Assembly (NCBI RefSeq): GCF_036016195.1
Contig: NZ_JAYWTM010000009.1
Span: 62,001-126,000 of the forward strand
Source: Brenneria populi
GTDB lineage: Bacteria > Pseudomonadota > Gammaproteobacteria > Enterobacterales > Enterobacteriaceae
Reading direction: 5' to 3'
Length of the DNA: 64,000 bases
A program made the position numbers and the translations under genes. Numbering within the stretch: the first letter of the stretch is position 1; each line of letters starts with the position of its first letter. Below are positions 53,069 through 61,730 of the stretch, one piece after another. The notes beneath the pieces are model-generated. The model searched no databases and was not told the DNA's origin. It saw only the letters and a list, made by a program, of their open reading frames with translations.

Positions 53069-54724
53069 ATGAACAAGAAAATACGTACGCAACAAAATCA
53101 AAACGCGTGGCGCCACTGGCGCGGGCTTCACGGCTGGAACCTCTATTTCCTGCTTAAATTCGCCCTGCTGTGGTTTGGTTATCTCAATTTTCACCCCTTG
53201 CTCAACCTGGTGTTTCTGGCGTTTTTGCTGGTCCCGCTTCCGCCCCTGTGGCTGCACCGCTGGCGGCATATCGTCGCTATTCCCATCGGGATAGGTTTGT
53301 TCTATCACGACACCTGGCTGCCCGGCGTCAGCACTATCCTCAATCAGGGCGGCAGCCTGATGGACTTCGATGCGCTGTATCTGCTGGAACTGGTCAACCG
53401 ATTCATTAACTGGCAGATGGTCGGCGCCGCGCTGGTGCTGGTGGTGGCCTATCAGTTTTTCTCCCAGTGGATTCGTATTACGGTGTTTACCGTCGCCATC
53501 CTGGGGTGGCTCAACGTGGTTCATCTCACCGGCCCGATGGTCTCTTTCGTGCCGAGTGTGGCGGCGGTGGCGGCCGACACGCCGTCTGGCTCGGCCGGCG
53601 ATACGCCCTCGGCGTCGCCCGCGGCCGACCTTCCGCCGACCAATGAGAATTTGACCGCGTACCTGAATCAGTTCTATGCGCGGGAAAAAGCGCGCGCGAC
53701 CGTGTTTCCGACTTCGCTGCCGGCGGATTCGCAGCCTTTTGATTTATTGATTGTTAATATCTGCTCGCTGGCATGGTCGGATATGGAGGCGAGCGGTTTG
53801 ATGAATCATCCGCTGTGGAGCAAATTCGACATTCTGTTCAGCAATTTCAACTCGGCGACGGCCTACAGCGGCCCGGCGGCGATTCGTTTACTGCGGGCAA
53901 GCTGCGGCCAGGAGTCGCACCACGATTTATATCAGCCCGCCAATCGGCAGTGCTATCTGTTTGATAACCTGGCCCAACTGGGCTTTGAAAAACTGCTGAT
54001 GCTCGATCACTCCGGGGTATCCGCCCTATCGGGCAACTACCTGAAAGGAATACATGACGAGGGTAATCTGCAATCGCCGATGATGTCGCAGGCCGGCATC
54101 AGTCACCAGCTGACGTCATTCGAAGGCGAACCGATTTATAACGATCTGGAGTTGCTTAACCGCTGGTTAGATAATCGCAATACGGCGGGGGCCTCGCGCA
54201 GCGCAACCTTCTTTAACCTGATTTCGCTGCACGACGGCAACCGTTTCGTGGGCACCAACAAATCGGCTGACTTTAAGCCCCGGGCGAAAATCATGTTCGA
54301 TCAGTTGGATACCTTCTTTGACGCGCTGCAAAAGTCCGGGCGCAAAGTGGTGGTGGTGGTGGTGCCCGAACATGGCGCGGCGTTGGCGGGCGATAAAATG
54401 CAGATGTCGGGGCTGCGCGATATCCCCAGCCCCAGCATCACGCACATTCCCGTCGGCGTGAAGCTGTTCGGCATTCAGGCGCCGGCGCAAAGCGGCCCGC
54501 TGGAGGTGAAAGCGAAGAGCAGCTACCTGGCCATTTCGGAACTGGTGTCGCGCATGGCGGACGGAAAACTCTTTTCCGCGCCGGCGATCGACTGGCAGGC
54601 GCTGACCAGGGACTTACCGCAAACGGAAGCGATTTCGGAAAATGAAAGCGCCATTGTTATGCCGTATCGGGATAAACCCTATATTCGCCTTAACGGCGGG
54701 GAATGGGTGCCTTATCCGCAGTAA
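53069..54724 (+). CDS. bcsG: Cellulose phosphoethanolamine transferase BcsG
   Basis: BcsG adds phosphoethanolamine to cellulose in the periplasm. The 551 residues have five N-terminal TM segments (to about residue 165), a Pro/Ser/Ala linker and an alkaline-phosphatase-fold domain. Catalytic Ser267 (YSGPAAIRLLRASCG) and metal-site Cys232, His388, Glu434 and His435 (PEHGAAL) are present. It is last in bcsEFG, with a terminator 14 bases after the stop. Confidence 0.95.
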   Translation: MNKKIRTQQNQNAWRHWRGLHGWNLYFLLKFALLWFGYLNFHPLLNLVFLAFLLVPLPPLWLHRWRHIVAIPIGIGLFYHDTWLPGVSTILNQGGSLMDFDALYLLELVNRFINWQMVGAALVLVVAYQFFSQWIRITVFTVAILGWLNVVHLTGPMVSFVPSVAAVAADTPSGSAGDTPSASPAADLPPTNENLTAYLNQFYAREKARATVFPTSLPADSQPFDLLIVNICSLAWSDMEASGLMNHPLWSKFDILFSNFNSATAYSGPAAIRLLRASCGQESHHDLYQPANRQCYLFDNLAQLGFEKLLMLDHSGVSALSGNYLKGIHDEGNLQSPMMSQAGISHQLTSFEGEPIYNDLELLNRWLDNRNTAGASRSATFFNLISLHDGNRFVGTNKSADFKPRAKIMFDQLDTFFDALQKSGRKVVVVVVPEHGAALAGDKMQMSGLRDIPSPSITHIPVGVKLFGIQAPAQSGPLEVKAKSSYLAISELVSRMADGKLFSAPAIDWQALTRDLPQTEAISENESAIVMPYRDKPYIRLNGGEWVPYPQ

Positions 54725-54737
54725 TTAATGCGCTACG

Positions 54738-54763
54738 GGCGGAGGAGGCGTTCCTCCGCCTTT
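54738..54763 (+). terminator. Terminator after bcsG
   Basis: GGCGGAGGA (54738-54746) pairs with TCCTCCGCC (54752-54760) around GGCGT and is followed by TTT. The next 380 bases to 55145 hold no gene that I can see. Confidence 0.7.
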
Positions 54764-55145
54764 GGGCCGCCGCCTATCATCTCTTAGCGCCGCTCGAGGC
54801 ACTCCGTCAGTAAACGCCTTTTTCTTCCCTCTCCCGTTCCTCCGGCGGATCGCTTCGCTTGCCGCTCCCTATGCATTCATCAATCTTTCATCCGGCTTGA
54901 GTACTTTTTGCTAGCGTCGCATCCCGCGATCCCGCGCCGGGAATGCGGTATTGTCGGCGGCTTAGGATTAAGATGAAATCCTGAAGATAGAATAAGAAAA
55001 CAGCATTGGGGCAAAGTATACTAGCCGGATTTATCAGGCGTCGGACATAAAAGACGAAATTTTAAGCATTTCAATCCCATAGCGGGTATATTCGCGGTAG
55101 ATATTGGTAAATGCGGCAGCAATACGGAATTAACGGAGAAAACGC

Positions 55146-56336
55146 TTGCGGCTTAGACGTTCGTTAACTATTAAACAGATGACCGCCGTGTCCGCCGTGG
55201 CGCTGGTGACCATCAGTCTTTTTATAGTGATACAGCTTTTTCACTTCGTGAATCAACGTCGTGACGATTACGCCAGGCAACTGGAGGTGGTCGCTTACTC
55301 CGTGCGCCAGCCGCTGACGGAGGCCGTACTGCAAGGCGAGGTGCAACGAGCCGAAGATATTCTGAACAATTTGCTGCCGGTCGGCTTTCTAAGCCGCGCC
55401 GAAGTGATGCTGCCTGACAAATTTCAGACGCTGCACGCCAATTTCCCGACGGAACGCGCGGTGCCGCATTGGATAGCCCGCGTCTTTGAGCTGCCGATAC
55501 GCATCTCGGTGCCTCTCTATTCTCCGCCGCAGACGCAGCATTCGACGCCATTGGCCTATCTGGTCTTGCAGACCGACTCGTACCGCATGTTTCAGTTCAT
55601 CGTCAGCACATTCTCGACCATGCTGGCGACTTATCTGCTGCTGGCGCTTATTTTGTCCATCTCCATCACCTGGTGCATAAACCGGCTGATGGTGCATCCG
55701 CTGCGGGCGATGATCGCCGAGCTGCAGAGCCTGTCGGCGGAGACCATTCCTCACCACCGGCTGACGCAGTCGGAATGGCATAAGGATGATGAGCTCGGCA
55801 TGCTGGTGCGCAGCTATAATCGTAATCAGCAGCTGCTGGCGCAATCTCTGGCGCCGGCCGCCGCGCGCTATGAGCTGCCGGATGAGGCCGATTTTATTCA
55901 ATGTCTGGAACGGCGGTTGGCGGAGAACGCGCCGCTGAGCCTGATGGTGATAGGGCTTGATCCGCCGTCCGCGGGCGGCGACGCGGCGCTTAGCGCGGTG
56001 AATCGGCTGAAGGCGGCGGCGGGCGAACGGGAAGGAGAGGATCGCATGCCGCTGGCCTGTCTGAACAACGACGAGTTCGCGCTATTGGGCGGTCCTCAGG
56101 TGTGCGGCGAAGCGGCGCGGATCTGGGCGCAGGCGCTGATCGCGCAAATAAATACGTCGCCGATGGAGGCCGACGGCCGACCCGCGGCGCCGGCCGCCAG
56201 CGCCGGTATCGTCAACATTGACGCCGCCGGCTTAAGAGAAACCAAGAGCGCGGTCCTTCTCCTTTCACAGGCGCGCTTCGCCATGCAGCTGGCCCGCCAT
56301 GAGCGGAAAAACGGCGTTCGCGTGCTGATGGATTAA
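55146..56336 (+). CDS. HmsP/PdeK-like membrane protein lacking the EAL domain
   Basis: The N terminus MRLRRSLTIKQMTAVSAVAL matches E. coli PdeK (YhjK)/HmsP, which lies beside bcs genes. TM1 (residues about 12-32), a periplasmic sensor loop, TM2 (about 150-172), HAMP (NRLMVHPLRAMIAEL) and a degenerate GGDEF region follow (DEFALLGG; QARFAMQLARHERKNGVRVLMD). The protein then stops at 396 residues, where homologues (about 650) continue into an EAL phosphodiesterase domain. No EAL relic is visible in 56337-56703. TTG start at 55146 with GGAG seven bases upstream. It should be unable to hydrolyse c-di-GMP; a residual sensory role is possible. Confidence 0.8.
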   Translation: MRLRRSLTIKQMTAVSAVALVTISLFIVIQLFHFVNQRRDDYARQLEVVAYSVRQPLTEAVLQGEVQRAEDILNNLLPVGFLSRAEVMLPDKFQTLHANFPTERAVPHWIARVFELPIRISVPLYSPPQTQHSTPLAYLVLQTDSYRMFQFIVSTFSTMLATYLLLALILSISITWCINRLMVHPLRAMIAELQSLSAETIPHHRLTQSEWHKDDELGMLVRSYNRNQQLLAQSLAPAAARYELPDEADFIQCLERRLAENAPLSLMVIGLDPPSAGGDAALSAVNRLKAAAGEREGEDRMPLACLNNDEFALLGGPQVCGEAARIWAQALIAQINTSPMEADGRPAAPAASAGIVNIDAAGLRETKSAVLLLSQARFAMQLARHERKNGVRVLMD

Positions 56337-56703
56337 CCGCCGGATCGCTCCCCGTCTCCGCGCCGCATAACCCGCGCCGCAGGATAAAAAATTATCGTTT
56401 TGCACCGCGCTCCCGCGTCTTGAGGCTTGCCCTCTCGGGATGAGGTGCGCCCGCTCCCCGCGGCGTTTTGATGCGCCGAATGTTGCATTGAATGGTTGTT
56501 TGTTGCAAATAAATTTCACTGATGTTTAATATTCATATCTGCTGAAGCGATTCCCCTCTTATTTTTAACCGTTTGTTCACAAACTAAAGTTATAAAACAT
56601 TTCCAGACTGTTATTGCGGTGTTACTTTCCGGCGCAATCACAGGTGGTATTCCCTACACCGACTCCACCGTCCGCCTGTGTCTCCTCACCATAGGATATA
56701 AGT

Positions 56704-58008
56704 ATGAAAACATCTATTTTTAAAAGTCTTTATTTTCAGGTGCTTGTTGCTATTACGATAGGGGTTCTGCTGGGCCATTTCTATCCGGAAATCGGTGAGC
56801 AGATGAAACCTTTGGGCGATGGCTTCGTTAAATTAATTAAAATGATTATCGCGCCGGTTATCTTTTGTACCGTGGTGACCGGTATTGCAGGCATGGAAAG
56901 CATGAAGTCAGTGGGTAAAACCGGCGCGGCCGCCCTGCTGTATTTCGAAATCGTCAGCACCATCGCCCTGATCATCGGTCTGGTGGTGGTAAACCTGGTG
57001 AAACCCGGCGCGGGCATGAATGTCGACCCCGCGGCGCTGGACGCCTCCGCGGTGGCGGTTTATACCCAGCAGGCGGCGCAGCAGGGGCTGATTCCGTTTC
57101 TGATGGACGTCATTCCCGCCAGCGCGGTCGGGGCGTTCGCCAGCGGGAATATTTTGCAGGTGCTGCTCTTTGCGGTCATGTTCGGCTTTGCGCTGCACCG
57201 GCTGGGCGCCAAAGGCAAGATGATATTCGATGTGATCGAAAGTTTCTCCAAAGTCATTTTCGGCATCATCAACATGATCATGCGTCTGGCGCCTTTGGGA
57301 GCCTTCGGCGCCATGGCGTTTACCATCGGTAAATACGGGGTCGGCTCGCTGGTGCAGTTGGGCCAGCTGATTGTCTGCTTCTACGTCACCTGTCTGCTGT
57401 TTGTTTTCCTGGTGCTGGGCAGTATCGCCAGGGCGACGGGGTTCAGCATTTTCAAATTTATCCGCTATATCAAAGAAGAGCTGCTGATTGTGCTGGGCAC
57501 CTCCTCTTCCGAATCCGTGTTGCCGCGGATGCTGGAAAAGATGGAGAAAGTCGGGTGTAAGAAGTCGGTGGTCGGTCTGGTTATCCCCACCGGTTATTCG
57601 TTCAATCTGGACGGCACCTCGATCTACCTGACGATGGCCGCGGTGTTTATTGCTCAGGCCACCAACAGCCATATGGATATCTGGCATCAGATTACGCTGC
57701 TGGTGGTGCTGCTGCTTTCCTCCAAGGGCGCGGCGGGCGTGACGGGCAGCGGGTTTATCGTACTGGCGGCCACCCTCTCCGCGGTGGGGCATCTGCCGGT
57801 GGCGGGCCTGGCGTTAATTCTGGGCATTGACCGCTTTATGTCGGAAGCCCGCGCGCTGACCAACCTGATTGGCAACGGCGTAGCGACGATCGTCGTCGCC
57901 AAGTATTGCCATGAACTGGACGCCAAGCAGATGAACGCGGTGCTTTCCGGCGATAAGGGCGACGCCGGCAAGAACGGCAAAGCGGCGGAATCGACGACGC
58001 TGTCATAA
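56704..58008 (+). CDS. dctA: C4-dicarboxylate transporter DctA
   Basis: DctA is a proton or sodium symporter for succinate, fumarate, malate and aspartate. The 434 residues are collinear with E. coli DctA. They show the glutamate-transporter fold with LGTSSSESVLPRMLEKM (HP1), GYSFNLDGTSIY (TM7) and SSKGAAGVTGSGFIVLAATL (HP2). The 367 bases upstream have a possible half CRP site (TTTGTGAAC on the minus strand near 56570) but no ORF. A terminator follows. Confidence 0.97.
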   Translation: MKTSIFKSLYFQVLVAITIGVLLGHFYPEIGEQMKPLGDGFVKLIKMIIAPVIFCTVVTGIAGMESMKSVGKTGAAALLYFEIVSTIALIIGLVVVNLVKPGAGMNVDPAALDASAVAVYTQQAAQQGLIPFLMDVIPASAVGAFASGNILQVLLFAVMFGFALHRLGAKGKMIFDVIESFSKVIFGIINMIMRLAPLGAFGAMAFTIGKYGVGSLVQLGQLIVCFYVTCLLFVFLVLGSIARATGFSIFKFIRYIKEELLIVLGTSSSESVLPRMLEKMEKVGCKKSVVGLVIPTGYSFNLDGTSIYLTMAAVFIAQATNSHMDIWHQITLLVVLLLSSKGAAGVTGSGFIVLAATLSAVGHLPVAGLALILGIDRFMSEARALTNLIGNGVATIVVAKYCHELDAKQMNAVLSGDKGDAGKNGKAAESTTLS

Positions 58009-58032
58009 TTCGCCTTTCCCGCCCGCTTTACT

Positions 58033-58072
58033 CTTCCCCACCGTACGGACGTGCGGTGGGGAAGTTTGTTTT
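58033..58072 (+). terminator. Terminator between dctA and the convergent ABC operon
   Basis: CTTCCCCACCG (58033-58043) pairs perfectly with CGGTGGGGAAG (58054-58064) and is followed by TTTGTTTT. Good for dctA and, read the other way, possibly for the ABC operon. Confidence 0.85.
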
Positions 58073-58092
58073 CAGCGCGGGACGCGCCGGAT

Positions 58093-58935
58093 TCACAGTA
58101 TGGAGAACGCCGAGCGCCGGCGGCGCAGGCGCGGATTCAGCGCGGTGTGCAGCGCATCGCTCAACAGATTCAGCGCCATTACCGCCAGCATGATGGCGAC
58201 GCCCGGAATGGCCGTCATGTACCAGCCGGTTCTCAGCGCATCCCGCCCGGTGCCAATCATCGACCCCCAGCTCACGACATTCGGATCGCCGAGACCAAGG
58301 AAAGACAATCCGGCTTCGGAAAGAATCGCGTTGGCGATCAGCAAAGCGGTGGAAACCACCACCGGCGTCCAGGCATTGGGCAGGATTTCACGGAAAATAA
58401 GGTGCATATCGCCGGCGCCCAGAGAGATGCTGGCGCGCACGAATTCCCGCTGGCGCAGGGAGAGGAACTCCGTGCGCACCAGGCGGGCGATACTGGTCCA
58501 TGAGGTAATGCCGAGCGCAAAGGTGATGGTGCCGATGGAGGGCTGGAGCACGGCCACCAGAATAATCGCCAGCAAAAAAGCCGGGATAGTTTGAAACAGC
58601 GTGGTAATGCCCGTCAGCACCCGATCCACCGGGCCGCGATAAAATCCGCAGGCCACGCCGACGGCAATGCCGATAGACAGCGCGATCAGGGTCGACGCCA
58701 CCCCCACCAGCAGCGACACGCGCGCGCCGTGCAGTAGGCCCGCCAGCAGATCGCGTCCCATCAGGTCTGTGCCCAGCGGGAACTGGGCGTCTTGTCCCGG
58801 CCAGAGATAAGGCTCCGCCACCATGTTCATCGGGTCGTCGGGGAAAAACCACGGCGCCAGACCGGCCGCGACGACAACCAGCGCCAGTACGGCCAGACCA
58901 ATCAGCGCAGACGGCTGTAATAACCAGCGACGCAT
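58093..58935 (-). CDS. Peptide-type ABC transporter permease (DppC/GsiD-like)
   Basis: The 280-residue permease has an N-terminal TM, a periplasmic loop with FPLGTDLMGRDLLAGLLHGARVS, and EAA loop LRQREFVRASISLGAGDMHLI. It is last in a four-gene operon, 15 bases after the partner permease. Substrate is unknown. Confidence 0.92.
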   Translation of the reverse strand: MRRWLLQPSALIGLAVLALVVVAAGLAPWFFPDDPMNMVAEPYLWPGQDAQFPLGTDLMGRDLLAGLLHGARVSLLVGVASTLIALSIGIAVGVACGFYRGPVDRVLTGITTLFQTIPAFLLAIILVAVLQPSIGTITFALGITSWTSIARLVRTEFLSLRQREFVRASISLGAGDMHLIFREILPNAWTPVVVSTALLIANAILSEAGLSFLGLGDPNVVSWGSMIGTGRDALRTGWYMTAIPGVAIMLAVMALNLLSDALHTALNPRLRRRRSAFSIL

Positions 58936-58950
58936 ATTACCTCTCTTTTC

Positions 58951-59976
58951 CTATTGCCGTTTTTTTCGTCCGCCGCCGGCGACGCGCACCCGCGGGTCAA
59001 ACCAGGCGTGCGCCATATCCACCAGCAGGTTCGACGCCACCACCAGCACGCTGCTGAACAACAGCACGCCGAGCAGGATGGGGATGTCTCGATTCCTGAT
59101 GGCCTCGAACGACAGCTGTCCCAGCCCCGGCCAGGCGAAAACGGTTTCGACGACGATGGAGCCGCCCAGCAGGGCGCTGCTTTGCAGCCCCAGCATGGTG
59201 ATGACCGGGATGATGGCGTTATGCAGCGCATGGGTAAAAATCACCCGCCCTTCGCGCGCGCCCTTGGCCCGCGCCGTACGGATAAAATCCTCGGAGAGCG
59301 TTTCAATCATCGAGGCGCGCGCCAACCGGGCGTAAACCGCCATGTAGTAAATGGTCAGCGTCAGCACCGGCAGCGCCAGGTGCGCCGCGATATCCCGCAG
59401 TTTATCAACGCCGGCATAGCCCGCGTTGATATCCTGCCAACCGCCGGCATAGCCCGCGTTGATATCCTGCCAACCGCCGGCGGGCAGCCACTCCAGCTTG
59501 ACGGCGAACAGCACAATCAGCATCAGCGCCACCCAGAACATCGGCGCGGAGTAGCCGATGGTGGAGAGCATGGAGATGAGCGAATCCGTCACGCCGTGGG
59601 GACGGCGCGCCGACGCGACGCCGAGCAGTACGCCGCCCGCCACCGACAGCAGCAGAGCGCCGCCCACCAGCAGTACGGTCGCCGGCAGCCGATCGACGAT
59701 CAGATCCAGGACCGGCTCGCCAAAACGAAATGAAAAGCCCAGATCGCCCTGCGCCAGTTGCAGCAGATAGGATCCCCACTGCGCCGCGAGATGCCGGTCA
59801 AGACCGTAAAGTTCGCGCAGCTGCTGGATATATTCCGGCGTCGCGCTGCCGCTTTCGCTGGCGATAACGTCCACCAGGTCGCCGGGCAGCGACTTCAGCA
59901 GAAAAAAGTTCAGGGTGGCGATGCCGATAATCACCCCGGCCAGTTGCAGCAGCCGGAAGAAAATACGTGCCGTCAT
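58951..59976 (-). CDS. Peptide-type ABC transporter permease (DppB/GsiC-like) with internal duplication
   Basis: The 341-residue permease is of OppB type: FLLKSLPGDLVDVIASESGS at the N terminus and EAA loop LSEDFIRTARAKGAREGRVI. The hydrophilic segment before TM4 holds GWQDINAGYAG twice in tandem, encoded by an exact 33-bp duplication (59410-59475). The frame is kept, so the protein is 11 residues longer than a one-copy form. It lies 17 bases after the binding-protein gene. Confidence 0.92.
   Translation of the reverse strand: MTARIFFRLLQLAGVIIGIATLNFFLLKSLPGDLVDVIASESGSATPEYIQQLRELYGLDRHLAAQWGSYLLQLAQGDLGFSFRFGEPVLDLIVDRLPATVLLVGGALLLSVAGGVLLGVASARRPHGVTDSLISMLSTIGYSAPMFWVALMLIVLFAVKLEWLPAGGWQDINAGYAGGWQDINAGYAGVDKLRDIAAHLALPVLTLTIYYMAVYARLARASMIETLSEDFIRTARAKGAREGRVIFTHALHNAIIPVITMLGLQSSALLGGSIVVETVFAWPGLGQLSFEAIRNRDIPILLGVLLFSSVLVVASNLLVDMAHAWFDPRVRVAGGGRKKRQ
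59410..59475. repeat. 33-bp in-frame tandem duplication inside a permease gene
   Basis: Two identical 33-bp units (59410-59442 and 59443-59475) begin GCCGGCATAG and end CAACC, with a further GCCGGC just after. They encode the 11-residue repeat GWQDINAGYAG on the minus strand. The short GCCGGC overlap suggests slippage. Confidence 0.95.
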
Positions 59977-59993
59977 GAGATTACGTCCCTCGC

Positions 59994-61682
59994 TCAGACG
60001 CCTTTTTTATCCAGCCATACGTGGGCGAAATTATTTTGGCTGTGGTTGAATGTGTCCGTCACGTTGCGCAGATTGCGGGCCCAGATGCCGAACCATTTGA
60101 ATTCAAATAGGTTGATCTGGGGCAGGTCGCGCTGCACGATGCGCTGCAGGTCGTGATAGAGCGCCAGCCGTTTTTGCGCATCGACCTCGACCTGCGCCGC
60201 CTCGATAATCCTATCGGCCTCCGGGCTGGCGTAGCCTGAGGCGTTGGTCCAGGGCGTTCCCTTGCTTTCCGCCTTCGACCAGTAGAGCTGTTCCACGCCC
60301 AGCTGCGGATCGGTCCAGTTCACTCCCCAGGAGCTGGCGAGTTGGTAGTCATAGTTTTTGAAGACGTTGGTGGTCCAGGTGGCCAGATCCAGCGCGCGCA
60401 GCGTGACGTCGATGCCGATGGCGCGCAGCGCCTGGCGGACGAACTCGCCGGTGCGGCGGTAGTCGTCGCCGAACGGGATGAAGTCGTGGTTCAGCTTAAA
60501 GCGCCAGCCGTCCGCCTTTTTCGGATACCCCGCTTCGTCCAGCAGCGCCTGGGCCTTTTTAATATCGAACGGATACTGCTGGGTGTCGGCGGTATAGAAG
60601 GTGCTGAGCTGCGAAGATACCGGCCCGGTCGCCGGTTTGGCGTAGCCTCCCCACACGGTTCTGACCAGCAGATCCTTATTGACGGCGTGGGCGATGGCCT
60701 GGCGCACCTTCAGATTGCTGAGAATGGGATCGCGCAGATTGGGCAGCAGCCAGAATGAGGTGGCGAAGCCGTTATAGCCATCGGTATCCAGCGTCAGGGT
60801 AGGGAGCTTCGCCAGACGGGCGGCGTCGGCGAAGGTGACGGGATTGCGTTCGCCGTACTGGATTGCGCCGGTTTCAAAGGCGGTGGCGCGCCCGGAAACG
60901 TCGGGGATGATTTTGAACAGCAGTTTATCCAGGAACGGACGCTCGGGCTGCCAGTATTTATCGAATCTCTCCAGCGCGATGTGGCTGCCGCGCTGCCATT
61001 CGCGGAACACGAACGGCCCGGTGCCGACGGGCTTATTGTTGTAAGGATTGTTGGGAATATCCGTGCCTTCGTACAGATGACGCGGCAGGATCGGGGTCGC
61101 CACCACGTCCAGCGCGTTGAGCACCACCGGCGTGGGTTTGGAAAGCGTCAGGACCACGGTGTGTTCATCAGGCGTTTCCACCCCGGACAGGTACTGGAAC
61201 ACCCTGCGGGCGAACGGCGAATACTGTCTCCAGACGTTTTCCGCCGAGAATTTCACGTCGGCGGCGCCGAATGGCTGGCCGTCATGCCACAGCACATTGC
61301 GGCGCAGGGAGAGCGTGACGGTCAGGCCGTCATCCGATACCGCCACTTTTTCTGCCAGTTGGGGACGCGGCGTCAGGTCCGGCGCGTAGTCAAACAGTCC
61401 GTCGAAGATCTTGCTGACGACGGTACGTCCGGGCGTCGAGGTATTGATAAAGAACGCCAGCGTCGGCGGTTCGGGATGCACCACCGCTTCCAGCGTGCCG
61501 CCGCGCACCGCGCCCGCCACGGTATTCGGCAGGCTGCCTACTTCCGCCGCGCTCTCGCTCGGCCAGATACCGCCAAATACCCCCGAAGCCAGAATAGCGC
61601 CGGAGATGCCCAGAAATTTGCGGCGGTTAAGTTCGTACTCGACCAGCGCGTCGATATTGCCCTCTGATGGACGCTTGTTCAT
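59994..61682 (-). CDS. Tat-exported ABC transporter substrate-binding protein (SBP family 5)
   Basis: The 562-residue product has a twin-arginine signal (NRRKFLGISGAILASGVFGG, residues 19-38) rather than a Sec leader, unlike most dipeptide-binding proteins. The mature part has the family-5 pattern: FDGLFDYAPDLTPRPQLAEKVAVSDDGLTVTLSLRRNV and KPVGTGPFVFREWQRG. It is 48 bases after the ATPase gene and 17 before the permease. The ligand (peptide, opine or other) cannot be predicted. Confidence 0.9.
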   Translation of the reverse strand: MNKRPSEGNIDALVEYELNRRKFLGISGAILASGVFGGIWPSESAAEVGSLPNTVAGAVRGGTLEAVVHPEPPTLAFFINTSTPGRTVVSKIFDGLFDYAPDLTPRPQLAEKVAVSDDGLTVTLSLRRNVLWHDGQPFGAADVKFSAENVWRQYSPFARRVFQYLSGVETPDEHTVVLTLSKPTPVVLNALDVVATPILPRHLYEGTDIPNNPYNNKPVGTGPFVFREWQRGSHIALERFDKYWQPERPFLDKLLFKIIPDVSGRATAFETGAIQYGERNPVTFADAARLAKLPTLTLDTDGYNGFATSFWLLPNLRDPILSNLKVRQAIAHAVNKDLLVRTVWGGYAKPATGPVSSQLSTFYTADTQQYPFDIKKAQALLDEAGYPKKADGWRFKLNHDFIPFGDDYRRTGEFVRQALRAIGIDVTLRALDLATWTTNVFKNYDYQLASSWGVNWTDPQLGVEQLYWSKAESKGTPWTNASGYASPEADRIIEAAQVEVDAQKRLALYHDLQRIVQRDLPQINLFEFKWFGIWARNLRNVTDTFNHSQNNFAHVWLDKKGV

Positions 61683-61730
61683 TATGTGTTTCCCCTGTGC
61701 CTGTCAATAAAATCAAAGTAAGCCGAGCGC

